Positions 7,708 through 17,185 of a DNA stretch of 64,000 bases are shown here, one piece after another. The notes beneath the pieces were generated by a model. The model did not search any database, was not told the DNA's origin, and was given only the letters and a program-made list of their open reading frames with translations. How positions within the stretch are numbered: position 1 is the first letter of the stretch; each line of letters starts with the position of its first letter. The translations under genes and the position numbers were made by a program. The stretch is from an uncultured Mollicutes bacterium (lineage in GTDB: Bacteria; Bacillota_I; Bacilli_A; RFN20; CAG-288): positions 124,001 to 188,000 of the forward strand of contig UQDS01000003.1 of the NCBI GenBank assembly GCA_900539865.1, written 5' to 3'.

Positions 7708-9474
7708 ATGAAAACAAAAACTTTGGACAACCCTAAAAAATTAAGAAATTATTGGCTGTGTCAATGGCCTCTTGTCACGGCCAGTTTTTTAGTTGGTATA
7801 CTTTATAATTTTGGCGCGTTGGCTACCCCTTATTTCAACACGGTTTTGATCAATGTCATCGAAGAAAAAAGAGCGTTCTTATCCGTAGTTAATATCGTCT
7901 TGATTTATATCGCGGTGATTGTCTCTGTTGAATTGTGTCGCGCATTGAAACGTTATTTTGTTCGCATCTTTGCTAATCGCACTCTTTTTATGATGCGAAA
8001 GAATTTGTACAACAATCTTTTGCATATGGACAAGAAAGAAATAGAACAAGTAAATATGGGAGATTTGCTTTCTAGAAATATCTCTGATGTCAACAAAACA
8101 GTGGAAGGTATGAGAAAATTGACAACAGAAATTTATGATACGGTACTGCTGTTTTTCTTCTATGTCGCATATATGATGATCTTTGATCCGATTGCGACAT
8201 TGTATTCTTTAATACCGATATGTTTCGCTATTTTTTTAGCTTTTTTATTAAGAAAACCTTCCGCAGAATTATCGACACAAAGCAGAAAGATTTTTGCCAA
8301 GATGACCGATCAGACATATGATAATTTTCATAACGCAATGTTATATCGTTTGTACTCTAGAGAAGAAGATATGGATAGATACTACAATCAAACATTGAGC
8401 GAATATGAAAAGAAAAACAAGCGCTTTTTGTTGTTGCAAGATAGTATTACACCATTGAGTAAAATCATCTCTTTGTTTGGACTTATTCCCATTGTGTATT
8501 TTGGAACAATTCATGTTTTACAGCAAGATTCATTACTTGTTTCTCTCCCTTTGATCGAAGATCAAGTTTGGAATGCAGGTATTTTATCAGGATATATCAT
8601 GACTTTTGTACTTATGGCGACAAAAGCAAGTAATACTTCTCGCCTGTTTTCTTCGGTTGAAAAGGGATTGGCTTCTTGGAAAAAAATCAAACCATATATC
8701 GAAAAATCCTCTTCCTATGATGTTCCTGTAACGGTGGAAGGAAATACATTACAGCTAGAGCATTTCACTTTGAAAACACATGATCGCATTTTGATGAATG
8801 ATGTTACCTCTTGTTTTCAAACAGGACAAATCATCGGCATTACCGGAGAAATCAGTTCAGGAAAAACAGCGTTTGGAAAGGTGTTCATCAGAGAGTTGGA
8901 TTATGAAGGAAGCCTGATTTTATTTGGAAAAGAATTGCGGGATTATCAAACAAATGAAATCAAGGGAACAGTGTCTTACATGGGACATAATCCCAATTTA
9001 TTGACGATGACCTTAAAAGAAAACATCACGTATGGTGATGAAAAGGATGTCATCCCTTATTTACAAATGGTTTCCTTTGAAGAAGATTTAAATTCAATGC
9101 CCGAAAAAGAAAAGACAATCATTGGAAATGAAGGTGTGAGACTTTCCGGTGGCCAACAGCAGAGAATCGCTTTGGCACGAACTTTATATCATCAACATAA
9201 ACTCATCATTCTCGACGATCCTTTTTCTTCTATTGACTCCAAGACAGAAACAAATATTTTGTCGGCGATTCAAGAGTTAAAAAAAGATTGTATTGTGTTA
9301 TTGATTTCTCATCGTTTTAAAATATTTCCAGAGTTAGATAAAGTTATGGTGCTTCATACATCTGGAGAAGTGAGCGTGGGAAAACACGATGATCTTCTTT
9401 GTAGCGACTCTGATTATAGGCGCTTATTTGACTTACAACAAAAGGAGAATAAAGAGAATGAATCAACCATATAA
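7708..9474 (+). CDS. ABC exporter, fused permease and ATPase, subunit 1
   Basis: 588 residues. The N-terminal half is a six-helix exporter membrane domain; the C-terminal half is an ATPase with Walker A GEISSGKTAFGK, signature LSGGQQQRIALARTL, Walker B LIILDDPFSSID and switch His in ISHRF. In place of the usual catalytic Glu after Walker B there is Asp (LDDP), as in the degenerate half of heterodimeric exporters. The next gene encodes the partner and overlaps by 17 bp, supporting a heterodimer. Substrate is unknown; drug or lipid/peptide export is typical for the family. It lacks a Shine-Dalgarno and may be translated from a leaderless mRNA. Confidence 0.88.
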   Translation: MKTKTLDNPKKLRNYWLCQWPLVTASFLVGILYNFGALATPYFNTVLINVIEEKRAFLSVVNIVLIYIAVIVSVELCRALKRYFVRIFANRTLFMMRKNLYNNLLHMDKKEIEQVNMGDLLSRNISDVNKTVEGMRKLTTEIYDTVLLFFFYVAYMMIFDPIATLYSLIPICFAIFLAFLLRKPSAELSTQSRKIFAKMTDQTYDNFHNAMLYRLYSREEDMDRYYNQTLSEYEKKNKRFLLLQDSITPLSKIISLFGLIPIVYFGTIHVLQQDSLLVSLPLIEDQVWNAGILSGYIMTFVLMATKASNTSRLFSSVEKGLASWKKIKPYIEKSSSYDVPVTVEGNTLQLEHFTLKTHDRILMNDVTSCFQTGQIIGITGEISSGKTAFGKVFIRELDYEGSLILFGKELRDYQTNEIKGTVSYMGHNPNLLTMTLKENITYGDEKDVIPYLQMVSFEEDLNSMPEKEKTIIGNEGVRLSGGQQQRIALARTLYHQHKLIILDDPFSSIDSKTETNILSAIQELKKDCIVLLISHRFKIFPELDKVMVLHTSGEVSVGKHDDLLCSDSDYRRLFDLQQKENKENESTI

Positions 9475-11160
9475 AATTTCTTCTTTTCTCCTTCCTTTTC
9501 TAAAAAAACATATCGTGATTGTTGTTCTTTTAATCATGATTGTCATTTGTTCTGTCATCTCTACGCTTCTTCCTTCTTATGCGTTGAAATTTTTGATTGA
9601 TAGCATCGTAAACAGTCAAGGGACATCCGACAATATCATTTTGAATTCATGTTTATTTTTCGGCTCTTATTTTCTTGTGGCTCTTTTTACCATGCTGCAA
9701 AATTATATGATCGATATCTATGGTCAAAAATTGATTCATGAGCTTCGTTATCAAATGATTGAAAAATCACACCGCATGACTTACGCTTACTTCACCCATC
9801 ATGGTACAGGCGAGATGACCTCTCGTATCATTGATGATGTTCAAGCGGTAGAGACATTATTTGCTAGCGGATTGATTTCTTTTGTTGTCTCTTTTTTTAA
9901 GATAATTGGTATCTTAATTTCGGTGTTTGTTTTTTCTTGGCCTCTTGGTCTCATCCTTATGGCAGTGATACCAGTCATTTACTTCTTGACTAAGTTTTTC
10001 CGTAAACGCATGCTCAATTATCAGATGAAAAACCGCAAGCAACTCAACGCGCTTACCAATGATATCTCAGAGACAAGTCAAAACATGCAAGTGATTCAAT
10101 TGCTTGGTAAAGAACAATATCAAGAGGAAAAATATCAACAGATATTAAAAGCTTTAAATCAAACAAAACAAAAGACAGCCTTGTTTGATTCCATATATTC
10201 TCCTATCGTTGATTCTATAAAAGCAATCTTTATCGGAAGTGTTACATTGCTTGTATCTTATGCCAGCGAAACAACGAGTGTTATTAGTCTTGGAATCACC
10301 GTTGGAACTTTTGCAGCCGCATTAGATTTAATCAGCAATATTTTTGTTCCCATCATCAATTTAGGACAGGAGATGGAAACGATGCAAGAGGGTATTTCTG
10401 GACTGAAGAGAGTTGAAGTTTTTATGTCCGAGAAAGAGATCACATCAAAAGATAATTCCATTCTTGCAAAAGAGGTTTTGAAAAAAGAAGAATTAATTCG
10501 AGTGGAAAACTTATCCTTCCATTATGATGACAGCGAGGAAGATGTCATAAAAGATGTCAGTTTTTCTTTGAAGAAAAAAGATAAAGTGACACTCATTGGT
10601 AGAACAGGAGCAGGAAAGACTACTCTATTTCGTTTGCTTACGGGAATTTTAGAACCTACCACAGGAGATATATTTATCGGAGATTACAAAGCAAATCGCA
10701 TTCCAGAGCAGCAAAAAAATATCTCTTTGGATACGTAGAACAAGGATTTTCAGCCATTCCCGGAACAGTGTTAGATCAGATTACTTTACACGATAAAAGC
10801 ATTTCTATAGAGCAAGTGGAAAAAGTGATGGATAGAGTGTTTTTAAACGATTATGTACTTACGGAAGTAAAAGGCGGATATCAAGCGGAATTTCGCATGG
10901 ATTTATTCTCGCGTGGGCAATTGCAATTACTCTCACTTGCCAGAGCACTTGTCTTTGATCCTGAAATCTTGCTTTTAGATGAAATCAGTGCAAATTTAGA
11001 TGCAAAGACAGAAGGTGAAATCATCGCTATTTTAAGTGATCCAACAATGGATAAAACTATTATTTCTATCTCACATCATTTATCTGATCAACTCAATTTT
11101 AATAAGATTCTTGAGGTAAATCATAAAGGAGTTACTTTACACTGCAAAGAGAACCAGTGA
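9458..11160 (+). pseudogene. ABC exporter subunit 2, interrupted by a -1 frameshift
   Basis: The start is the ATG at 9458 after AAAGGAGAA. The first frame encodes the membrane domain and Walker A (GRTGAGKTTLFRL) and ends at a TAG (10736-10738). The continuation (FGYVEQGF..., signature SRGQLQLLSLARA, Walker B ILLLDE, switch His in ISHH) lies in the -1 frame and ends at a TGA (11160). The break is at seven A (10713-10719). One more A would rejoin the frames with the family-typical 'FGYVEQ' Q-loop. Three explanations remain: a real disabling mutation or phase-variable tract, a homopolymer sequencing error, or -1 ribosomal slippage on A-AAA-AAT (10714-10720). The signature is degenerate (SRGQ for SGGQ). 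This subunit would supply the catalytic Glu of the heterodimer. Confidence 0.8.
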
Positions 11161-11170
11161 TTTTAGTCAT

Positions 11171-11235
11171 AAAAAAAACCTTATCGTTGTTCAAAACATA
11201 AAGTGTATATACTTTATCTGTACAGCGATAAGGTT
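11171..11235. terminator. Terminator between convergent ABC and CDF genes
   Basis: Outer stem AACCTTATCG (11177-11186) / CGATAAGGTT (11226-11235); the loop holds a second near-palindrome AAAGTGTATATACTTT. On the minus strand eight T follow, so it is strongest for the CDF gene. Confidence 0.75.
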
Positions 11236-11239
11236 ATCT

Positions 11240-12214
11240 TTAACGCAAATATTCTCGTTGATTTCGATGGAAATCATCGTCCGGTTGGACAATGACAAAG
11301 ACATTTTTTAAATCGTCGAAATGATTTAATAATGTTTCTTTAATCTTATCTGAGATATCATCACTTTCTTTTAAAGTCATATTTTCATTTTCAAGAATAT
11401 AAATTTCCAAATAGAATTTTTCTGAGAACATACGAGAGGAAATCATTTTGACTTGCTCTTTGCTGATGATGGTATAAAGAGTTTCTTTTACTTCGTTTAA
11501 TTTTTCTTCACTGATAGCGTGATCTGTCAATTCTTTTGTTGCTGGGATAAATGTGCTGACACCAACCCAAATAACCATAATAGCAATCGGATAAGTGAAA
11601 ATGGGATCTAAGATATTATTCGGTAACCAGATAGAGCCTAATAAGGCAATGATAGCAGCAGCGCTAGAAAGAGCGTCTACAATCTGATGCCATGCGTCGG
11701 CGACCATCGCTTTCGAGTGGGCTTTTTTAGCTGCGTACATTGTGATGAAAAACATCACAAGTTTAACGGCAATGCTATCTAAAGCGAGAGATAAAGATAA
11801 CCACCACATGCCAGAAAAGGCTTCTGCGCCTGCCTCGCCATGTCCTTGTGTGATGTCGATTAAACCATGGGTAGAATCGATGATGATTTCGCCAGCGAGA
11901 ATAAAAAGGATGATGGCTAAAATCATGCTTCCGATACTGGCCCAGCGTTCATATCCGTAATTGTATTGCTTGTTTTTCTTTCTCGCTGCAATCCAGATAG
12001 AAACAACGGCGATGATTGTTGTTAAAACATCTCCTGTTCCGTGAACGCCATCTGAGAAGACTGCGTTGGAATTCGCGACTTTTCCGACAACGATTTTGGT
12101 CAATCCTAAACAGAGGTTTAAGATGATGGAAACGACACCGACAATTGTTGCGATTCTTACAGGGTCTTTTTCTTTTTCTTCTAAAGTTTCAATTCGATTA
12201 TGGTTCATATGCAA
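11240..12214 (-). CDS. Cation diffusion facilitator (CDF) family metal transporter
   Basis: About 322-324 residues. Six hydrophobic segments are followed by a cytoplasmic domain from about residue 225. SNAVFSDGVHGTGDVLTTII in TM2 and AKAMVADAWHQIVDALSS-like TM5 (KAMVADAWHQIVDALSSAAA) carry the Asp/His metal sites typical of CDF proteins. It exports divalent metal (Zn, Mn or Fe) in exchange for H+. Start choice: GGAG lies 10 nt before a TTG at 12214 but 16 nt before the ATG at 12208, so TTG is plausible. It overlaps the upstream thiN gene by 17 bp (or 11 bp if ATG). Confidence 0.9.
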   Translation of the reverse strand: MHMNHNRIETLEEKEKDPVRIATIVGVVSIILNLCLGLTKIVVGKVANSNAVFSDGVHGTGDVLTTIIAVVSIWIAARKKNKQYNYGYERWASIGSMILAIILFILAGEIIIDSTHGLIDITQGHGEAGAEAFSGMWWLSLSLALDSIAVKLVMFFITMYAAKKAHSKAMVADAWHQIVDALSSAAAIIALLGSIWLPNNILDPIFTYPIAIMVIWVGVSTFIPATKELTDHAISEEKLNEVKETLYTIISKEQVKMISSRMFSEKFYLEIYILENENMTLKESDDISDKIKETLLNHFDDLKNVFVIVQPDDDFHRNQREYLR

Positions 12215-12851
12215 TGCTGTCTTTCTCCAAAACTAAAAGGAGTGTTCCGTCTTTTACTGAGATATTGACTTCTTTTCCAATCAGTTCGTTGGATATACCA
12301 AGGGGTGTATCATTTGACAAAGTGGCATCGTGTAATTCATACATGGCGCCAGTGATTGTCACGCCTCTTGCTTTACTATTATAGCTGAAGAGAGAGAACT
12401 TTCCACCGTTCTTTGCTTTTAAGCGTATACATGAATTAAATATCATATGAACAATGGTTTGATTGTCCTGAGAATAAAGATATGCTTTCTTGTGCTGACT
12501 TGTTAAGAAATAGATAAGTTGGAAGTTGGCAATGGTATGTTCTACCTTTCCTCCTAGGCACCCAAAAAGGTGAAATTCATCGTAGTTTTGCGCCAAAAGA
12601 TACTTTAGAGCTACTAATGTATCGGTATCATCTTTATGCGTGTTTAATTCGATGAGTTCTTTGGGGTTTTGGACTCTGGAACGGTCGAAAGTATCAAAAT
12701 CCCCTACAAGCAAATCCGGTTCGATTTTCGCTTTTATAAAAGATTCTTGTCCGCCGTCACAGGCGACAAGAAAAAATCCTTCTTCGCGTGCTTTATTTAA
12801 AAAGGAAACGTCTTCTAAGGGGAGAGCCCCGACAATGATTGCTTTTTTCAT
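12198..12851 (-). CDS. thiN: Thiamine pyrophosphokinase
   Basis: 217 residues, the family's usual size. ACDGGQESFIKAKIEPDLLV and GDFDTF (about 52-57), then NTHKDDTDTLVALKY (about 70-84) and GCLGGKVEHTIAN give the expected metal/ATP-binding acidic motifs. It converts thiamine plus ATP to thiamine diphosphate plus AMP in the cytosol. The third motif reads GGKVEH where many members have GGRxDH. It overlaps the Sel1-repeat gene by 4 bp upstream and the CDF gene downstream, so the three form one operon. No THI-box riboswitch is seen. Confidence 0.92.
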   Translation of the reverse strand: MKKAIIVGALPLEDVSFLNKAREEGFFLVACDGGQESFIKAKIEPDLLVGDFDTFDRSRVQNPKELIELNTHKDDTDTLVALKYLLAQNYDEFHLFGCLGGKVEHTIANFQLIYFLTSQHKKAYLYSQDNQTIVHMIFNSCIRLKAKNGGKFSLFSYNSKARGVTITGAMYELHDATLSNDTPLGISNELIGKEVNISVKDGTLLLVLEKDSIAYEP

Positions 12852-13408
12852 AAGGTGATACCGGGCAATTCGATGCCTCTTTCTTTCGCTTGATTGTAAA
12901 TTCTTTCTTGCAAGTCTTTGTCTCTGTCTTCGCTCGCCATTATCAGCATTCCGTAATAGCCTTCCATCATTCCGCTTTGGGCTGCTTTTTTATAGTTTTC
13001 AAAAGCTTGTTTTCGGTTCTTTTCAAAAACATTTCCATAGTGTTGACATTTCGCCATTTCTAAGCACGCTTCTGCAATCCCCTCATCCGCTGCAATACGA
13101 AGAAAATTTCTTGCGTCGACAGGTCTTGTGTCTTTGACAAGATGAAAAAGATAGTAGCATCCATAGAGGCAACCTTCTTTGACAGCCAAACGCGCTTGTT
13201 GAATTGCTTCTTCTTTGCTGACTACAAAGATAGGATTCTCTTCTGCGAAATAACACTGCACCAAAAAAAGGTGATTTCGTCCGAAGAAGTTGGTGCTGTT
13301 TTCAAAAATTTTACGGATATCGAATTTTTGTTCGCAGGTTGTAAAAGGATCTTTGGCGATGATTAACAATCTTTTTAAGAGTTCCTCTTTGTTGATTTTC
13401 TTTTCCAT
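12848..13408 (-). CDS. Sel1-like repeat protein
   Basis: 186 residues, no signal peptide. At least two Sel1-type (TPR-like, about 36-residue) repeats are visible in the C-terminal two thirds: NFLRIAADEGIAEACLEMA and FENYKKAAQSGMMEGYYGML, with the AA..G...A pattern. Such repeats mediate protein-protein contacts; no partner can be named. First gene of the Sel1-thiN-CDF operon; ATG at 13408. Confidence 0.72.
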   Translation of the reverse strand: MEKKINKEELLKRLLIIAKDPFTTCEQKFDIRKIFENSTNFFGRNHLFLVQCYFAEENPIFVVSKEEAIQQARLAVKEGCLYGCYYLFHLVKDTRPVDARNFLRIAADEGIAEACLEMAKCQHYGNVFEKNRKQAFENYKKAAQSGMMEGYYGMLIMASEDRDKDLQERIYNQAKERGIELPGITL

Positions 13409-13463
13409 GCTCTTATTATAATCCTAAAAGCACTTTCTCTTTCTATATGACTTTCAAATTGCA

Positions 13464-13500
13464 TATAATATTGGTAATAAACTTGAAGTTTGTACTTCAA
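13464..13500 (+). promoter_or_regulatory. ispE promoter -10 and inverted repeat in the leader
   Basis: TATAAT at 13464-13469, then a perfect 7-bp inverted repeat TTGAAGT-TTGT-ACTTCAA at 13483-13500, just after the expected transcription start. It may be an operator or a stabilising 5' hairpin. Confidence 0.4.
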
Positions 13501-13523
13501 AAAGAAATGAAGAAAGAGATACT

Positions 13524-14396
13524 ATGAACACGATTATTGTCCGCGCCTTAGCTAAGATTAATCTAGCGATTGATATCAAAGAGAGAAGAGAAGATGGGTA
13601 TCATGAAATTGATATGGTTACAATTCCATTAAAACTTCATGATTCTGTAGAAATCACACCCTATCCTGAAAAAGCAGGTATGGAGACTTATCTTTATTGC
13701 GATGATCCTTCCATTATTTGTGATGAATCTAACCTCGCTTATAAAGCGTTAAATGTCATGAAAGAGAACAAAAAAATTGAAGGCTCTTTCCAAATGATGA
13801 TACACAAGAGAATCCCGGTGGAAGCAGGACTTGGCGGAGGAAGCGCAGATGCAGCTGCAGTCATTCGCGCTTTAGATGCTTTTTCTAAAGAAAAGAATGT
13901 AGAAGATTTCGAAAACAAAATTGCGTTGTCTATCGGAAGTGATGTTCCGTTCTGCTTAAAAAACAAACCCTGTCGCGTACAAGGAATCGGTGAAAAGCTT
14001 ACTGAAATTGAAATTAAGCGTCACTATCATGTTTTGATTGTAAAACCGGATGTAGGACTTTCTACGAAATCGGTTTTTGAAGCTTATGACTTAATTGATC
14101 CAAGCCGTATTCAAAGACCAAATATTGAAGAGCTGATTCAGGGCTTGAAAGAAGATGATGAAGCGTTGATTGAAAAGAATTTGATCAATGTTCTTTCTTA
14201 TCCGGCAATCGATGCGCTTCCGGTCATTCAAGAATTATTAGATAAAATGAAGTTCATGGGATTGAAACTTTGCGGTATGTCTGGAACAGGTTCCGCTTGT
14301 TTTGCTTTGAGCAAAGATAAGAAATTGCTAGAGCATGTCTACAATATCTTTGAAAGATACGGTTATTCTTGCTACATGAGTGAATTTATAGATTAG
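13524..14396 (+). CDS. ispE: 4-diphosphocytidyl-2-C-methyl-D-erythritol kinase
   Basis: 290 residues, GHMP kinase. The N-terminal AKINLAIDIKERREDGYHEI is the family start, and the ATP-binding loop PVEAGLGGGSADAAA lies at about residues 98-112. C-terminal motif GMSGTGSACFAL. It phosphorylates CDP-methylerythritol in the MEP route to isoprenoid precursors, so this organism is expected to use the MEP pathway rather than mevalonate. No close Shine-Dalgarno other than GAAAGAGA. ispE and prs are near neighbours in Bacillus ori regions too. Confidence 0.96.
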   Translation: MNTIIVRALAKINLAIDIKERREDGYHEIDMVTIPLKLHDSVEITPYPEKAGMETYLYCDDPSIICDESNLAYKALNVMKENKKIEGSFQMMIHKRIPVEAGLGGGSADAAAVIRALDAFSKEKNVEDFENKIALSIGSDVPFCLKNKPCRVQGIGEKLTEIEIKRHYHVLIVKPDVGLSTKSVFEAYDLIDPSRIQRPNIEELIQGLKEDDEALIEKNLINVLSYPAIDALPVIQELLDKMKFMGLKLCGMSGTGSACFALSKDKKLLEHVYNIFERYGYSCYMSEFID

Positions 14397-14421
14397 TGCC
14401 TCTTAAGAGGCACTTTTTATT
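14395..14421 (+). terminator. Terminator of ispE
   Basis: AGTGCCTCTT/AAGAGGCACT, a perfect 20-bp palindrome followed by TTTTATTT; it overlaps the stop codon. Confidence 0.85.
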
Positions 14422-14485
14422 TAAAAAAATCATTTATAAATCGAATTTTCTTAAAACAGAATAGAAAGTAAGCTACTAGATTTTG

Positions 14486-14491
14486 TATAAT
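14486..14491 (+). promoter_or_regulatory. prs -10 element
   Basis: TATAAT, 22 bp before the start codon and 10 bp before the Shine-Dalgarno; no clear -35. Confidence 0.45.
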
Positions 14492-14513
14492 AAATTGTTG
14501 TTTGGAGGTAAAT

Positions 14514-15509
14514 ATGCAGATCGATAAGAATGCCGTGTTGTTTGCCTTAAGCGCAAATAAAGTACTTGCCGAAAAAGTTGCCGAGGAGTTAAATATTCAA
14601 CTCAGTTCCGTTCATTTAGCAAAGTTTCCATCTCAAGAAATCTTAGCCTGTCCGATTGATACTGTCCGTGGTAAACAAGTCTTTATCATTCAGTCTACTT
14701 GTCCGCCGGTCAATGATAATTTGATGGAAGTTCTTGTTTTCGTTGACGCTCTGCGCAGAGCATCTGCTGGCGAAATCAATGTGATCATTCCTTATTTTGG
14801 CTATGCGAGACAGGATCGTAAATCAAAACCGAGAGAACCAATTTCTTCTCGTCTTGTTGCTGATTTATTAGTTACTGCCGGTGTTCATCGTGTCATCACG
14901 TTCGATTTGCACGCTGCTCAAATTCAAGGGTTCTTCAACTGTCTGGAAGATGATATCTCTGCTATACCATTATTAGGTCATGTCATCTTCAATGATCCGG
15001 ACATTGACAGAAAGAATCTTGTCACCGTTTCTCCAGATCACGGCGGTGTTAACCGCGCTCGTAAAATTGCGGAAAAATTAAATACACCAATCGCTATTAT
15101 CGACAAGAGACGCAACTCTAAATATCAGCCGGAAGTCATGAACATCATCGGCTCTGTCGAAGGAAAAGATTGTATTATTATCGACGATATGATTGATACC
15201 GCAGGAAGTGCAGTTGCTGCCGCAAAAGCCTTGAAGAACTTCGGTGCACAAAGAATATTTATGGCTGTGACACACCCAGTTTTATCTGATCCTGCATTTG
15301 AAAGACTGAGCAGTGCTCACGTCTTTGAAAAACTTTATGTCACAGACTCTATACCTTTGGATTCTCGTTTCATAAATAACAAAGATATTCCTGTGACTGT
15401 TGTTTCTTTAGCAAAGGTGATTGCAGATGCGATTCTTGCAATCAATAACAACTGTTCTGTGTCTGAAATTTACGGCGCATATGTCGATGTTTTAGACGAA
15501 CAAAAGTAA
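14514..15509 (+). CDS. prs: Ribose-phosphate pyrophosphokinase
   Basis: 331 residues from the ATG at 14514, which follows TTGGAGGT at 14502-14509; an upstream in-frame TTG is part of that ribosome site and is rejected. Visible motifs: PYFGYARQDRK (ATP/catalytic loop region), DLHAAQIQGFF, and the PRPP loop CIIIDDMIDTAGS. It makes PRPP from ribose-5-phosphate and ATP for nucleotide, His/Trp and NAD synthesis. Confidence 0.97.
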   Translation: MQIDKNAVLFALSANKVLAEKVAEELNIQLSSVHLAKFPSQEILACPIDTVRGKQVFIIQSTCPPVNDNLMEVLVFVDALRRASAGEINVIIPYFGYARQDRKSKPREPISSRLVADLLVTAGVHRVITFDLHAAQIQGFFNCLEDDISAIPLLGHVIFNDPDIDRKNLVTVSPDHGGVNRARKIAEKLNTPIAIIDKRRNSKYQPEVMNIIGSVEGKDCIIIDDMIDTAGSAVAAAKALKNFGAQRIFMAVTHPVLSDPAFERLSSAHVFEKLYVTDSIPLDSRFINNKDIPVTVVSLAKVIADAILAINNNCSVSEIYGAYVDVLDEQK

Positions 15510-15515
15510 ATGATG

Positions 15516-15546
15516 AAAACGATGTGCTACATGCGCATCGTTTTTT
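15516..15546 (+). terminator. Terminator of prs
   Basis: AAAACGATG ... CATCGTTTTTT hairpin 6 bp past the stop. Confidence 0.8.
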
Positions 15547-15632
15547 ATATCCCGCTCGGCAAAGATTGAGTTTTTCTTTAAATTATGAAATAATTTATAT
15601 ATAGATTAAATAGCTACGAAAGGTAATACTTC

Positions 15633-16415
15633 ATGAACCACTCTCGAAAAGTTTTAATTATCTCGCAGACATTTGTTTATGGCTTGGTTTTTATCATTTT
15701 CATTCTTTGCATCAATGGATTTGTCTCCTATTGGGATGAAACTCAAACTAAGACAATTCTTGTTGCCAGTACGACAGGTTTAATTGCGATTTGGCTGACA
15801 GTTATTTTAGAAAAAATCACCGATTTTCGCTTCTCAATTTTAGTTGACAGTTGTATTGCTGCTGACTTGTTTTTATCTATTATCATCGGTGAATGCTGTG
15901 AAGGTTACTATCGCATTCCTTATTATGATCGCGTTTTGCACTTTATTGGAACTGGTCAATTTGCTGTCTTAGGATACGCACTTTTTAAAATTGCATTAAG
16001 AAGCACAAACAAAGGAACTGGTCAATTGGCACTCTCCTTAGTCTTTGGCTTTTTCTTCGCTGTTGCTGTTGAATCCATGTGGGAATTGTACGAGTGGGCA
16101 GCGGACTGTCTCTTTGGAACCAATATGCAAAAATTTGTTCCTCCAGAGATGTTGCCTTTCTTGGATGAGAATCTTGTGTTTCCAGAATCTATGAAAGATC
16201 AAATTTATGAGTTTTACTCTAAGAGAGACGGATATCATTATGCGATTATGGATACAATGTGGGACATCGTTTGCGATGTGTTAGGTGCGATTACTTTCAC
16301 TATTGGCAATGCAGTTTTAATGCATCAAAAGCCGCGCTATCAAGATGTTATTATTTATCGTGAAAAAGAAGAAGATGTTCTTCGTATCATCAACAAGAAC
16401 AAAGAAGGCGAATAA
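15633..16415 (+). CDS. YjdF-like (DUF2238) integral membrane protein
   Basis: 260 residues with about six hydrophobic helices. Conserved-looking polar positions sit in membrane segments: YYDRVLHFIGTGQF (about 93-106), VESMWELYEWAAD (about 144-156) and DTMWDIVCDVLGA (about 205-217). This His/Glu/Asp pattern resembles the DUF2238/YjdF family, whose function is not established. A soluble loop of about 45 residues lies between the last two clusters. GAAAGG precedes the ATG at 15633. The CPBP protease gene starts 5 bp after its stop, so the two are co-transcribed. Confidence 0.62.
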   Translation: MNHSRKVLIISQTFVYGLVFIIFILCINGFVSYWDETQTKTILVASTTGLIAIWLTVILEKITDFRFSILVDSCIAADLFLSIIIGECCEGYYRIPYYDRVLHFIGTGQFAVLGYALFKIALRSTNKGTGQLALSLVFGFFFAVAVESMWELYEWAADCLFGTNMQKFVPPEMLPFLDENLVFPESMKDQIYEFYSKRDGYHYAIMDTMWDIVCDVLGAITFTIGNAVLMHQKPRYQDVIIYREKEEDVLRIINKNKEGE

Positions 16416-16420
16416 ATAAG

Positions 16421-17185
16421 ATGCGTACAGAAGCAAACGCCGATTCCAATAAACTTTTGTTGACGTTTACCTATCTCCTGCTTGCTTATTTGGGTGTACA
16501 ACTCATCCCTTATGAAATGATGGGGGAAAGAATTTGGGTTCATTTGCTTGTAAAAGATATCTGTCTTCTTTTTGTGCTGTTTCTTTGTGTTTTTGAAATG
16601 AGAACAAAACGCCAAAAAGCACAAAGAGTTTCCGTTTCACTTTGGCCAATTTTACTTTTAATTGGCTGTTTTTCTAATTTTATTTATGCAGGAATATTCC
16701 ACTTATCTCCAATTTTTATTTTAGAACCAACTTCTTTTACATTAAAAACAATTGGATTAATTGTTTCTGCTGTTGTTGAAGAATATATCTTCCGTGGATT
16801 TCTTCAGATGTATCTCATACAAAAAGTAAGCAGAGCGACGTATAAGAATACGATTGTCATTGTTTTGACATCGCTTTGTTTTTCATTGATGCACGTGATT
16901 AATTTTTACGGGAACGATCCGCTTGCGGTATCTGCTCAGCTTGGATATACCTTCATCTTAGGCATTGTTCTTTCAACAATATCATTTTCTTTTTCATATC
17001 CGCTTGTCTTTACTGTTCTTGGTCATATTTGTTTCAACTTCTTTAACGATCTTTTATTCGCTGCCTTTTATCAGATACCATTGACATGGGTTTATATTTT
17101 GTTCAGTGTCGGAATCGGTATTTTTTGTGTTGTCTATTCACTTATCGGTTATAATATTTTTTATCGTAGAAAGAGAGAAATGTAA
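16421..17185 (+). CDS. CPBP-family intramembrane metalloprotease
   Basis: 254 residues, about eight hydrophobic segments. Motif 1 VVEEYIFRGFLQ (EExxxR, near residue 120), motif 2 with His in SLMHVINF and motif 3 LGHICFNFFND are the glutamate/histidine catalytic set of the CAAX protease / bacteriocin-processing (Abi, CPBP) family. It acts within the cytoplasmic membrane; the substrate is unknown. Its stop overlaps the next start as TAATG, giving translational coupling with the Lgt-like gene. Confidence 0.85.
   Translation: MRTEANADSNKLLLTFTYLLLAYLGVQLIPYEMMGERIWVHLLVKDICLLFVLFLCVFEMRTKRQKAQRVSVSLWPILLLIGCFSNFIYAGIFHLSPIFILEPTSFTLKTIGLIVSAVVEEYIFRGFLQMYLIQKVSRATYKNTIVIVLTSLCFSLMHVINFYGNDPLAVSAQLGYTFILGIVLSTISFSFSYPLVFTVLGHICFNFFNDLLFAAFYQIPLTWVYILFSVGIGIFCVVYSLIGYNIFYRRKREM

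Noticed and set aside
12198..13408. Thiamine riboswitch upstream of the Sel1-thiN-CDF operon
   Set aside because: The divergent gap to ispE is only 115 bp and contains no THI-box-like conserved elements.
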